Shown here: positions 46,299 through 58,252 of the stretch, in pieces
How positions within the stretch are numbered: position 1 is the first letter of the stretch
Layout of the letters: each line of letters begins with the position of its first letter
Assembly: GCA_036507285.1 (NCBI GenBank)
Contig: CM071845.1
Location: 41,372,252 to 41,436,251 of the forward strand
Source: Trichosanthes cucumerina
Lineage: Eukaryota > Streptophyta > Magnoliopsida > Cucurbitales > Cucurbitaceae
Direction: 5' to 3'
DNA length: 64,000 nt
Translations under genes and position numbers: made by a program
The notes under the pieces: model-generated
The model's database searches: none
What the model was told of the DNA's origin: nothing
The model's input: the letters and a program-made list of their open reading frames with translations, nothing else

Positions 46299-47625
46299 TG
46301 TTGGGATATGCACCCTAAACTTGTGTAATTTTAGTCAAATGAATAAAGAGTTATTTGATTTGATAAAATTATGTTCTCGTTTTATAAATCCAATAAACTA
46401 AACTCCAAGGTTATAATGAATCTTGAACATCAGTGTAGTAGACACTATTTGGATTGTGTTCAAGAGTATAACCTAAATGGTCTATGGTATAAGAATGAGG
46501 TTGAAAACCTTATTCCGGTAACTCCATGGATGCAGGCCACTTTGTAGTTAGTACAAATGAGGTAATCTAACTCATTCATGTCGATGACATGCGAGTGGGG
46601 GCATCCTGTATGAAGGGTTCATACAAGACCGTACTGCAAATTATTTAGTCTAACCAGTATAACGTCGTTAACAGGATACGAATGATAATTTATAGATGGT
46701 AATTAGTGACTTGTCTTGAATCCTGAGCAAGTTAAGAACTTCTCCTTATACGGGTTTGTCCTTAGACTAGTATGAGTGAGAGTGGCCAGTAGCTGACTCA
46801 ATAAGCCTACCTTCTCAGGGACAGAACCTCGTAGGTAGCTGGGGACTTAACTCTGCAAGATGGAATTCACTCAATCCTAGACTAAGGAATTAGATAGGTT
46901 GTTCCCTTAACAATTGAGTCCAGGTCTTGAACAATGGGGTCCCACCCTCTAAACTACCTTAAGAGAGTTTGAGTTTATGGTAGAACCATAGACTTGTTGT
47001 TCATTAGAGGAACAATAGTGCTTAAGGAAAAAAAAGGTAATCATAGGGGTAAAACGGTAATTTGACCCAACTTTGATTACGAACAACCTGTGAAGAGTCA
47101 ACTCATGGGTAATGATTATATGAATGGATACAATATAATCTACAGTGAGGAGAGTGTAGCTACAAGTCTATTGTGGAGTGACTTGTAGTTAATGAATATT
47201 GATTAACTGGATCAAAGAGTTTGATCAGTTAATCTCACATCAATTGAGCTCATGAACTGTAGGTCCATTAGGTCCATTCGTTGGCCCAACATGATAATGT
47301 TGAGGGTATAAAGTTAGGAATGAAATTGAAGTGTTCAATTTCATATATGAGGTGTTATATCAACTATATGTGATATAATTGTTATAATATATAGTTTTAA
47401 TGTGAATTAGATTCACAAATTCACTATATACTAATGAGAGAATGAATGAAGGATAAGATAATAATTTCCATCATATTTTCCTATAAATAGTTGCATAAGA
47501 TGCACCTTTGAAAAAGGCAATGGTATGCAACCCTAGAGTTCTCTTATTTGTGTTGTTGGAAAGAGATCGAAAAACAACTTCTCTCAAACCTCGACATCTC
47601 ATCCTAAAGGAACCCACCTTCCTCC
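46299..47625 (+). mobile_element. Solo LTR type B, left part
   Basis: TGTTGGGATATGCACCC onward. The whole LTR (46299-47625 plus 49503-49749) is flanked by TGTGC (46294-46298) and TGTGT (49750-49754), a target duplication with one mismatch. Interrupted by a minus A LTR at CCTCC. Confidence 0.92.
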
Positions 47626-49497
47626 TGATGGGGATCCGATCCCCTTGAGCAGCGGAGACGAGTTTGGAATCGTAATATGCAAGTTTGTTTTGGTTGAAAT
47701 GCAAAAACCAGTACATTGACAAAAACAGAACAAACATGGATTTGCTAATCTAATTAGGCATGGAGATATACATGCAAACATGCTTTATAAATTAAAGGAA
47801 ACTAAAGGGGAAGTCATAATTACCTTTGTAGTTTTCCTCAGCAGCAACTCCTTGCTTCAAATCGTACAACAACTTAGGAACTTTCAAAATTTCTCTGTTT
47901 TTCTCCAGCATGACAGCACCACGAGGAAAACCCTCTATCCTCTGAATGCTTAGATCACCCTAGGTGGGAAGGGTTCAAACAATTGGAGAATGGGAATTGA
48001 GAGAGAGAGATAATTCTTTTTGTGTTTGAATTCAATCAATTCAATCAATCGATCGATAATGCCCTTCTCACCAGGAAAAGGACTTCAGTGGGTAACTCCC
48101 CACTCCCTATCGAGGGGAAGTTGGGGAGTAGTGGGAACGTGTCTTCCTGACACATTCCCAATTAATATTATAATTGATTAGTTAACTAATTAATTAATCA
48201 TATTAAATTAAATCTTATTTAATTCAAAATATAATATTAATTAAATGATTAAATCACATTCAATCATTTTACCCTTTATCCTATAGTTTAATGTACATCT
48301 CATGCACATTAAGATTTAACCTATAGTTTACAAATATGAATCATATTCACATTAAACTTATAATATATAGTTCCAAAACTATATATTATATCGTATCTAT
48401 ATACATTAAATTTATTCCTTTATGAATTTGAACATTTCAAATTCAAGTGATCTACGAACCCTTTACGAGCTAGAAGGGGGACCTAATGGACCTACAGATC
48501 AGAAGCTCCAACGATATGACATTGCTTGGTTAATCTCATTAACCTCCCAATCAACATTCGTTAAATGCAGGAACACTCCACTAAAGTCCCGCAACTGCAC
48601 TCTTCTCACTGCAGATATATTTTTGTGCCCACGGATATTGATCAATAACAGCAAGTCAATCCTTCACGAATGTTCGTAACACCAGCTGGATCAAATTACT
48701 GTTTTACCCCTGGGTTACATCTTGTACCTTAAGTACTAATGCCCCTTTAATGAACAATTTTTTTGTGCTCCTACCAACAAACAGAGTCCCTCCCGGGCCA
48801 ATGAGAGGGTCGGACCCTTTGTTCAAGTCCCGGAGACACCACCTAAGTGAACATTCATCTACTTACCCTAGTAGGCGGGAAGGAGTGAATTCTATCTTGC
48901 TAAGTTGAGTTCCCAGCCGCTCACTCGGTCTTGTCCCCAAGAAGGTAGGCATATTGAGTCGGCAAATCTGGCCACTCTCAACCATACTAGTAAAAGGACA
49001 ATCCCTGGCGAACAGGAGTTCGTAACCTGCTCAGGATTGAGATCAAGTTGCCTAGGTCATCCTAGTGAAATAGAAACCTAACTAGTCAACGGAGTTACAT
49101 CTAGTGATTACTATTTCGTGGTCCGGTCTTATGTAATCTCATTACAATAGGATATCCCCACTCACATGTCATGTACACGAACACGTTAGGATCACAGTGT
49201 TTGTATCATATACAAAGTGGGCCACATCCATAGTTTTACCAGGGTAAGGTACCCAAACCTTATCCCCTAACTATAAACCCTTTAGGCTTTGTCTCGAACC
49301 GAGATCCTTTATATGTACACTACATTGAGTTAAAGATTCATTTTACAGCCTTGGATGTTTAATTTATTGGATTTAGGGTTAAAACAAAGGCAATATCATA
49401 GATAATGAACAATAACACTCTATTGAAATAATAACACTTTATTACATTAATTAGAACATAATTACAAACTACGAGTTTTAGGACACAAACCCCAACA
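47626..49497 (-). mobile_element. Solo LTR, type A, with target duplication
   Basis: Minus-strand A LTR, 1872 bp: TGATGGGGATCCGATCCCC at the left, AAACCCCAACA at the right. Flanked by CCTCC at 47621-47625 and 49498-49502. No internal element DNA. The ORF at 48422-48679 (antisense to the LTR) has the same length as 2603-2860 in the other A copy. Confidence 0.96.
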
Positions 49498-49749
49498 CCT
49501 CCCTCACCTAGAGAACAACGGAGAAAATCTAGTGGCGGATCTTCACACGGTTCGTGTTCGCGTTGCTGAGATCGTGATCGTTAGAGAAGGAGCTCGTGAT
49601 GAAAGTGTTCTTTAAAGGTATGATTCCTTGTTTTCCTAATTAGAAATAAATGCTTAATCATAAGTATTTAGTTCTTGTTATAGATTCGTGTAATGAAATC
49701 ACAAACACGCATTTGACAATCGGTTCCGCTGGGGGAATTGATCCCTTCA
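49498..49749 (+). mobile_element. Solo LTR type B, right part
   Basis: CCTCCCTCACCTAGAGAACAACGG ... GAATTGATCCCTTCA; completes the B LTR begun at 46299. Confidence 0.92.
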
Positions 49750-50091
49750 TGTGTAAACTAAGTCATTTGCTAAATTTTGGAAATCTAGCAAAACTCTTCC
49801 TCTCTCAAATTCTCTAAACAGCAATTCCCTAATCTAAAAAATGAGATCCCGCCTCTCTCCCTCTCCTATAGAACAACCGAGAAGACATTTTGGAGGTGTT
49901 CGTGATTTGATCGTAGAAAATGAAGAGATCATTGACGACGTGTGGATCACGTGAAAATCGGTCTTCAAAGGTAACCATCTAATCCATTTTATGCTTTCAA
50001 AGTATGCTTAGCTTAGTTTTTTTTTTATGTTTTTTAGCATTTTCTATGTAACACAATCGAGAGCAACGACGTTCCGCATGGGATTCAGTGG
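49750..50091 (+). mobile_element. Copia 5' LTR type D, right part
   Basis: Resumes the D LTR (TCTCCCTCTCCTATAGAACAACCGAGAAGAC, TTCAAAGGTAAC). The exact end and the PBS are not found: near 50090 the sequence passes from GGGATTCAGTGGCCA into palindrome-type leader (CAGCGTTGCAATG), so a deletion removed the junction. Confidence 0.75.
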
Positions 50092-51671
50092 CCACAGCGT
50101 TGCAATGTCGTTGCGTTAGTGGCTACGAGGTGCGCACGAAGACTCCGCAGGAATGGCGCATCATGGGTGTATTTGGCGCGTTTTTTTTGTCTTTTTGCTA
50201 ATAAATTAATTTTTAATTATTTTATATTAATTATAATTAATATACTTTGATTATATTAATTTAATTAATGTTTAGGCTATCAAATTATGGTCCATTATTG
50301 CTCTTTTAATTATGCAATTGTCGTGTGATATTTATGTGCATAATGTATGTCATTTAGATTAAAATCTCACCTTAGGTTAAGCATTATCATGCATCATGTT
50401 TATAATATAAGATGTTATACTATATAGTATGCATGTTTAATTAATGTAAAAAGTTATGTTAATTATTTTGAAAGCATAGTCATACATTTATTTCCTGTAA
50501 TGAGTATGTTGTATGCTTTAATTTATTCATGTGATGAATGATAAAACACTATAACATAGAAATGCATGTAACCTAAGTTTAATTAACTAGTTTTAAAATT
50601 GTTTCAGAAACTGTTATTAATTAGACTTAGGTTATCTAGTTCTAATAAAATTAAAATTAGTCAATAAAATATGACTTATGAATGGTGACCGATAAGTAGC
50701 TCTGTCTAAGGAAGGTTCTTGCTAGGCTGGGGTATTTAAGCTGATGGTAACGGAACACCCCTACCTAGGAACTGACATGGGAGTTAATTTGGTCTGGTGA
50801 TTTATAGGTTATTTTTATTGTGAGCGACGTTTATAAAAATTTTAATAAACTATAGACCTAAGTTTAATAAATGCTTTATAGACTTAGGTAACTCCAATAT
50901 AAATGTTATAATGGTAGACTTAGATAACTTATAGTCGGATTTATCTAGGTCTTCTTGTTAATTCTAAAGTACTTAGTGGGAGAAAATATGTGTATATGAT
51001 ACATTAATTTCCACCTACGCATCTCCGTTAAGTTCACACCATGAGATTCATAATCGGCCTCATGGCGCAAATGGGAGCGTCCCCCTTCGGATGGTGTTTG
51101 TATGGGTCAAAAGCAAGGTGAATGGAGAGAGTGTTTATAGTGAGTGGGAGCGAGACTTGTGCAAACGGGTCTCATAGTCTCTTCTATTTGTTTGCGCTGT
51201 GAGATTCTTATGATCCACCTGCTAGTTTGGCCTAGACCAGACAATCTCTTCGGAGGGCCTGATCATAGCAGTCGGAACATAGCGAACTCCCGAAAGGGAT
51301 AGGGTTGCCTTTCTTTGCTTTCCAACTTAGTCCTCTTTTCGACGGATTTTGTTGGATCGGGACTCTGGGATCTAAAGTTAGAGAATGATACTCAAGGGAT
51401 ACATTAAAAGTTAATAGATCCATACCGAAAATGTTAGCTAGAACCTATACGGAATAAGAGTTTTTTCGGTAATAGTGTATGGTCGAGATTGTCTCGTCCC
51501 AGAGGAGGAGTGATTCGACTACCCTTCAGTGGCGGACATTCTAAACCTATGGGGTATCATTGTAAATTAATTGACCTAGCGATCATAGATGAATTTTGTT
51601 AAAACATGATTGGATTAAACATAGGTTTATGCGAGATAATAATACATGGCTTTTCTTATTTTTCAACAAAA
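50092..51671 (+). other. Copia leader of D-type element, no gene
   Basis: Decayed palindrome at 50097, AT-rich stretch, conserved blocks at 50690-50785 and 51020-51300. No PBS. The ORF at 51232-51423 (minus) is a shadow. Confidence 0.75.
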
Positions 51672-52570
51672 ATGTCGAGTTCGATTATTTCACTTTTTGC
51701 TGTAAAAAAACTCATTGGAAACAATTACCAAACGTGGAAAAAACAACATTAACACAATTTTAATTTTGGATGACCTGAAGTTCGGGCTCACTAAGAACTA
51801 TCCTCAGGTGTCAGGCCTGACTGCAACACAAAGTGTTCATGACACATTCGATAGATGGACCTAGGCCAATGAAAAGGCAAAGGTCTACATCTTAGCCAGT
51901 ATATCTGATATATTGGTTAAGAAGCATGAGAACATGGCCACTGCAAAGGAGATCACGACATCGCTGCAAGACATGTTTGGATAACAATCCGTTCAGGTCA
52001 AACACGATGCTCTCAAGAACATTTTCAATGTCTGAATGAAGGAGAGGACGTCTGCTAGGGAACATTTTCTCGACATGATGGCCCACTCAATATGGTAGAG
52101 ATGAATGAAGCATCTATCGACGAGTCGAGTCAGGTCAGCTTCATACTGGAAACTCTACTAGATAGTTTCCTACAATTCTGTAGCAACACTGTTATGAACA
52201 AGCTTAGCTACACCCTAACCACCCTACTCAACGAGCTACAAACCTTTCAGTCTCTCATAAAAGTTAGGCGATAGGAAGGTGAGGCAAATGTTTCCCAGCG
52301 GTCTTTTCACAGAGGTTCGTCCTCGGGGACAAAATCTGTAGCCTCGTCTTCTTCAGGCCTGAAAGAGAAGATGAAGAACATGAAAAAGGTGACCAAAGGG
52401 AAACAAGCTGAGCGTGTTGTCGCCCAGAAGGGCAAAAAGGTCAAGGACACTGCAGAAAAAGAAAAATGTTTCTACTGCAACGCAGATGGGCACTGTAAAC
52501 GTAACTGCCCTAAATACCTGGCCGATAAGAAGAAAGAAGGTAAATTTGATTTTCTTTATGTTGAAACATG
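51672..52570 (+). pseudogene. gag: Copia gag, frameshifted
   Basis: ATG 51672 (MSSSIISLFAVKKLIG) as in paralogues; a frameshift near 51740 and several stops follow (e.g. FG*QS near 51982). 52092-52274 gives ILETLLDSFLQFCSN and TLLNELQTFQSL; 52371 onward gives the basic linker and the knuckle CFYCNADGHCKRNC with all ligands. Confidence 0.83.
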
Positions 52571-52943
52571 CTTAGTGGAGAGTGACAACTCTACCAAGAT
52601 ATTGGATTCAGAGGCCACTAAGCACATTTGTTCTTCTTTTTAGGGAACTAGTTCCTGACAACAACTGCAGGAAAGGGAGATAACACCCATAGTTGGAAAT
52701 GGAGATGTTGTCTCAGCAATAGGTACGGTGGAGCTGCTATTTGGCAAGAAAAGATTGTTATTAGATAACGTGTATGTAGTTCAAGGGTTTACTAGAAACC
52801 TTATTTCTATTTCTTTCCTTATTAAACAGTTTATTTCAATCTCTTTTCAATTTAATAAAACATTTATTTCTTTGAAAGGTATTGATATATGTGTAGCTCT
52901 ACTTTAGAATAATTTGTATGTTTTAAGGCCTAATTAAGTCAAA
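52571..52943 (+). pseudogene. pol: Copia protease, active site changed
   Basis: KILDSEATKHICSSF has Glu in place of the Gly of DSGA, so it would be inactive even without the TAG that follows at 52641-52643 (CAG in paralogues). Downstream, GLTRNLISISFLI-like codons are present in broken frames. Confidence 0.8.
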
Positions 52944-53918
52944 ATGGTTTTGAACATTGAATTATTTCAAACAACTTATGCGCGAACTAATAAAAAGCAA
53001 AAAGTTTCTCCTAAACAAAATGCCTATCTTTTGCATCTAAGGTTAGGTCATATAAATCTCAATAGGATTGAAAGTTTAGTGAAGAACGGACTTCTAAGTG
53101 AGTTAGAAAAAAGTTATTTACCTGTATGCAAATCGTGTCTTGAAGGCAAAATGACCAAACGACCTTTTGGTGGAAAATGTTATAGAGCCAAAGAAACTTT
53201 GGAGCTTATACACTCAGATCTTTGTTGTCCGATGAGTGTTAAAGCTCTAGGTGGGTATGAATATTTCATCTCTGTTATAGATGATTATTCAAGATATGGA
53301 TACATTTACCTAATGCATTACAAAACTGAGGCATTTGAAAAGTTCAAGGAATATAAAAGCAAGGTTGAGAACCTTTCAGGTATATCCATCAAAACGCTTC
53401 GATCTGATCGAGGTGAAGAGTATATGGACCTTGAATTCCATGACTATAGGATAGAACATGGAATAACGTCCCAACTCTCAACCCCTGATATGCCACAACA
53501 AAATGGTGTATCGGAAAGGAGAAACAGAACCCTATTAGACATGGTTCGATCGATGATGAGTTATGCTCACCTCCCTAACTCCTTTTGGGGTTATGCAGTA
53601 GAGACTGCAGTGTACATTTTGAACAACGTTCCTTCGAAAAGTGTTTCTGAAACACCTTACGAACTCTGGAAAGGGCGTAAAGGTAGTTTATGTCATTTTC
53701 GAATTTGCTGATGTCCATCCCATGTGCTAGTGACAAACCCGAGGAAATTGGAACCTCGTTCAAAAATATGTCTATTTGTGGGCTACCCAAAAGAAACGAG
53801 AGGTGGCCTATTTTTGGATCCTAAGGAAAATAAGGTGCTTGTGTCGAAAAACGTCACTTTCGTTGAGGAAGATCGCATCAGGGATCACAAACCCAAAAGT
53901 AAAATTGTGTTATAAGAG
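52944..53918 (+). pseudogene. pol: Copia integrase, best preserved in the window
   Basis: 255 codons are open to 53711. Zinc domain: LHLRLGHINLNRIESL with CKSCLEGK; core: HSDLCCPMSVKALGGYEYF, SVIDDYSRYGYIYLMHY, LRSDRGEEYMDL, then PQQNGVSERRNRTLLDMVRS (catalytic Glu) and FWGYAVETAVYILN, PYELWKGRKGSL. The DDE residues are all there. A TGA at 53709-53711 (HFRIC*, TGG in WGC of paralogues) is followed in the same frame by HVLVTNPRKLEPRS, YPKETRGGLFLDP and VEEDRIRDHKP to 53915. Confidence 0.88.
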
Positions 53919-54309
53919 TTACACGGTACGACAGTAAAGGTTACTGATACTGCTACGAAACCAACAATAGTTGTTGACCCTAGCTCTTCTAGTCAAAGTT
54001 GTCCATCTCAACAGTTGAGATAGCCTCGACGTAGTGGGAGGGTTGTTACACAACCTGGCCGTTACATGAGTTTGACTAAAACCCAAGTTGTCACACTTAG
54101 TGATGATTGTGAGGACCCATTATCTTATGATCAAGCAATGGATGACATTGACAAAGACGAATGGATTAAAGTCATGAACCAGGAAATGAAGTCTATATAC
54201 TTCAATTTCGTTTGGGATCTTGCGGATCAACCTGATGGGGTTAAGCCTATAGGTTGTAAATGGATCTACAAGAGAAAATGTGGTGTAGATGGGAAGGTGC
54301 AGACCTTCA
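53919..54309 (+). pseudogene. pol: Copia linker and RT start, truncated
   Basis: Linker with PRRSGRVV (TAG before it), then 54066-54309: DPLSYDQAMDDIDKDEWIK, NFVWDLADQPDGVKPIGCKW, IYKRK, KVQTF. Cut by the C LTR at 54310; YVDD and RNase H are missing. Confidence 0.85.
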
Positions 54310-56115
54310 TGTTGGGGTGTATGCCCTAATCTCGTGTAGTTTGTAATATTTATTGTTGAAATAAATAAGAGTTATTTATTAAAACTTTGTGTCTCGCATA
54401 TTTATAAACTTAATCCAATAAACTAAGCTCCAGGGTCATTGTATTATGAGAGAACTATAACTTGAACGGTGTGTAGTGGACACACAGGGAGGATCACGTT
54501 CGAGTTAATGACCCGAAAGATCTAAAATATATGGATAGGGATGAAAACTTCATCCTGGTTACACTATTGATGCGACCTGCTTTGTATTAGATACAAACGA
54601 GGTGATCCAACTCGTACATGTGGTTTACATACGAGTGGGGGCATCCTGGCGATGAGATTATACAAGACCGGACTGTGAATTATTAGACCTACTGATATAA
54701 CACCATTAACAGTATAGAACTAATAACTTCGTAGATGACCATTCGTGACTCGTTTTTAAACCTAAGCGTGTTACGAACACTCGTGTGCGAGGGTCTGTCC
54801 TTTGACTAGTACAGGTGAGGGTTGCCACAGTTGTTCTCCCAATAGGCCTATCTTCTTGGGGACAGGACCACGTGGGCAGTTGGTAACTTAACTACGCAAG
54901 ATGGAATTCACTCGTTCCCGAATTAGGGAAACTAGAGGGATTGTTCCCTTAAGTGTTGTCTTCAGGGCTTGGACAACGGGCGCCCACCCTCTCACTTGCC
55001 CGAGAGAGATGTGGTTTATGGTTGGACCATGCAACGTAGTTGTTCATTAGAGCATTGGGACTTAAGGAGCAAGAGGTAGACACAGGAGTAAAATGGTATA
55101 TCGATGGACAACCTATAAAGGGACGACTCACGAGCATTGGTTATATCGATGGACACAACTTGTCCTACAGTGATGGGAGTACAACTACGGGTTTTAGTGG
55201 AGTGTTACCGTAGCTAATGAATGTTGAATAACCAGGTCAAAGTGGTTGACAGGTTAATCTCATATCATTGGAGCTCATTATCTTTATGTCCATTAGGTCC
55301 CTCAGTTGGTTCGAATTGGACAAATTGAGGGTTTAAAGTTTGGTGTGGATTTGAAGTGTTCAAATTTATTAATTGGGTAATTATGTCATTTATATGTAAT
55401 ATAATTGACATAATATATAGTTTGATGTGAATGAGATTCATAATAAACTATAATATAACCTAATTTATTAATCAGTGCTAATTAGAGAAACTGAATTGAG
55501 AGAGATTAAATTGAATGTGATTCAATTTAAAATTCCATAATTATGCAAGTGAGATTTGTATAATAAGGTATGAGATACCTTATATTATGCTATAAGTAAA
55601 TATGATTTGCATATCATATGGTTGTGGTAAAATGGTGAATTGGTGGAGATATTAACCCCACCACACACAATTATATAAAGACTTGGTGAGAAGCCTTTAG
55701 TAGTTCACTTGTTCATTTTTGGAATTTTCACTTTCAAGAGAAAAACATTCTCTCTAAAAAAGCACTCTCAATTCTCACATTTTCCTCTCCAAACCTAAAA
55801 CCAAAGGGAGTTCCACCACTCTCACTCATCCTACCGAGAACAATCGAAAAGTCCTTTTGGAGGTGTCCCTGTCGTTTGGTTTGAGGAACGAGGTCGTTGA
55901 GATCGTAGGTACGAGAGAGTTCGTGACCGAAGGAGAAAACGTTGAAGAAGGGTTCTTCAAGAGGTTAGTAAGTTCTTAACTTACTGTTTTTCTTCTCATC
56001 TTTATGTATCCTTAGCCTATATTGTATGCGATGCATTCAATTTTGAGAAAAACGTTACACAATGATTCAACAACATTTCACGATGTCTTCCAGTGCGGGA
56101 AATCAATTCCCTTCA
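54310..56115 (+). mobile_element. Copia 5' LTR, type C
   Basis: TGTTGGGGTGTATGCCC to CAATTCCCTTCA, 1806 bp, followed by a PBS-like sequence and leader, so a 5' LTR. TATATAAAG at 55672-55680 is the likely TATA box. Inserted in the RT part of the D element; 5' flank CTTCA. Confidence 0.9.
55672..55680 (+). promoter_or_regulatory. Likely TATA box of C-type LTR
   Basis: TATATAAAG, matching TATTTAAAG at 34438 in the solo copy and the complement at 19250 (TTTATATAG). Confidence 0.5.
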
Positions 56116-56117
56116 AT

Positions 56118-56130
56118 AGGTATCAAAGCC
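56118..56130 (+). other. Mutated primer-binding site
   Basis: AGGTATCAAAGCC against TGGTATCAGAGCC, two changes, at the expected distance from the LTR. Confidence 0.75.
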
Positions 56131-56530
56131 AATCGTTTGCTCTTCATTGTGCATTCTGTAAATTCTTACAATTAGGTGGGTAGCATTAATTTTTCATGAG
56201 ATTAATGTTAATGGTTTGCATGTTGGATGGTTTCGGTTTTGGCCCTTCGATAGATTTACTTTTATGTTGATTTGATCAATGTAAAGGCCTATTTTTTTGG
56301 GCATTTTAGAAAGTAAATCGAGTTTGTAAGCCTGTGTCATTCGTGGCATGAGATGTTGTAAAGAAACGGAGCAGAAACGGGCAAAATCGGTGAAATTCAG
56401 CAAGCAGTGTTGTTGGGTAGGTGATAGCGGTGAGACGTTGTTCATAGACGTCTCAATGCCATCCCTGCGGAAGCAAGGCGCGCTGCAAGGCGTTGCGTTG
56501 CAACGCTACTGGTGTTGGGAACGTTGGCAT
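56131..56530 (+). other. Copia leader fragment, no gene
   Basis: First 400 bp of the leader, with GATTTGATCAATGTAAAGGCC, one exact GCGTTGCAACGC (56495-56506) and GAGACGTTGTTCATAGACGTCTCAA. Ends in an inverted junction with minus protease at about 56530. Confidence 0.75.
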
Positions 56531-56776
56531 CACGTTGGGCATCAAGATTTCTTTTGATTCAAGGAACCAAAAGTACATTTTCTAATAAAATGAATCTATC
56601 TCTAAACAACAAGTTCACTGCTCCCACTGCTTTGGCTGAGACAACCTCTCCCGTTCCAACCCTGAGAGTTATCTCCCCATCAGCAAGCTGCTGCCAGGAA
56701 CTATTTTCTTGAAAAGAAGAACAAACATGGTTAGTGGATCCGGAATCTAATATCCAGGCGGAATCATCATGTTCCA
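56531..56776 (-). pseudogene. pol: Copia protease, minus strand, truncated
   Basis: Reading from 56776 down: DDSAWILDSGSTNHVCSSFQ (DSGS in place of DSGA), GEITLRVGTGEVVSAKAVG, LFRDRFILLENVLLVP, then a stop and IKRNL. Cut at about 56530. Confidence 0.85.
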
Positions 56777-57658
56777 CTAAACATGTTTCAACAACAAGTA
56801 AATCATATTTACCTTATTTTTCCTTCTCAGCTTTCTTTTCTGCAAGGTACGTTGGGTTGTTCCTCTTCCAGTGCCCATCACCACCACAATGGAAACACTT
56901 TCATATGGCCTTAGCCTAGCGTGTGGGAGCTTGTCCCTTCCCTTTGTCCTTTTTCTTCTTCTGAATACCTTATTCTTTGTATAAGAAGGACCAGACTTGG
57001 TCCCTAAGGACGATCCTTTTAAGAACTTCTTCGAAGTGAAAACATTTGCCTCCTTCTCTTTTCCTTTTGATTTCATCAGGGATTTAAAAGTCTGAAGCTC
57101 ATTGAGGAGGGTAGTGAGGTTATACTCTATTTTATTCATCACCGCATTGGTGCCGAATGGCAGGAAACTCTTCGGAAGAGATTCCATAATAAAGGTTACC
57201 TAACTTTACTCATCTATGACATCACATTTACTTCAGCCACGTTGAAGTGGACCATCATGTCAAGGACATGTTCCCTAACAGAGGCTCCCTCTTTCATACG
57301 GGAGTTGTAAACGTATTTGAGAGCATCATAATGGACCGATTAGGACGGTTGTCCGAACATCGTCTGTAGTGATCCCATGATCTCCTTAGCGGTGACCATG
57401 CTCTCATGTTTCTTAGACAACACATCAGATATGTTGGCTAAGATATAGACTCGGGCCTTCTCATTAGCCCTAATCCATCTGTCATAAGCATCCCAAACAA
57501 TCGGTTTCTTTTGCCGAATTTGGGAGGAGGACATTCTTCCGTTAAGACGAACCTTAGATCATCAAGAACTAGAATCGTATTCAAGTTTGATTTCTAGGTT
57601 CCATAATTGTTGTCGTTGAGTTTATTGAAGGCGAGTAACTGGATAAAGAGTTCGACAT
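56777..57658 (-). pseudogene. gag: Copia gag, minus strand, broken
   Basis: The start (ATG, complement of 57656-57658) begins MSNSLSS; frameshifts near 57620 and 57530. 57534-57340 gives WDAYDRWIRANEKARVYILA and KKHESMVTAKEI; 57187 down gives MESLPKSFLPF, LTTLLNELQTFKSLM. A frameshift in the basic linker hides the knuckle, CFHCGGDGHWKRNN in the restored register, where the fourth Cys is Asn. Several stops between. Confidence 0.83.
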
Positions 57659-58252
57659 GCTGAAAAAGAATGAATTCTATTAGTGAATTGTTTGTAACCT
57701 ATCCAATTTAAGAATTTAGTAAAAGTAATAATGTACCCATAAACTCATTATCGTTTTTGCAACGATACTTCAGTGAGTCAGAGCAACCGCTACCGAGGGG
57801 CAGTCAATCACTCCTTCACTGAACAAAGACATTTTTGACTAAATGCTAATACCGGAATAACGCTTATTCCTATAACATTCTAGTTATCGCTACTTTGGTC
57901 AAGAATTTACTAACGCTTAGAAATTCTTGTAAGTGTGACCCGCCATTTTCAGACCTCAGAGGTCGGCCCCAACAATGCTACCGATTTGGAGAGACAAAGC
58001 TGGGAATGGACCTAAGAGACCCTATCCATTTCTGGAGTTTGAGTTGTTCCAAATCCCATGTTACATCCCTCCGAATGGATAGTTCTACTTCGGGTAGCCT
58101 GCAGGCGCAACGTGGGAATCTCACGGTCCAACCTAATGGAGGAGACAGTAGGATGTGTTGACACACTTCCTTCTCCGACTTACTATAAATACTTTCTCCA
58201 TTCACCTTGCTCTTGATTTATGCAAACACCATCCGAATGGGGATGCCCTATT
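57659..58252 (-). other. Copia leader, minus strand, no gene
   Basis: Complement holds GGCATCCCCATTCGGATGGTGTTTGCATAAAT, GAGAAAGTATTTATAGTAAGT and the CCCGAAGTAG-like block up to gag. The ORFs at 57895-58205 on both strands are not kept elsewhere. Cut at 58252 by a plus B LTR. Confidence 0.7.

Noticed and set aside
56116..58252. Reading the 54310 C LTR, its leader and the protease/gag at 56531-57658 as one element
   Set aside because: Gag and protease are on the opposite strand and their own leader lies to the right, so they belong to another copy.
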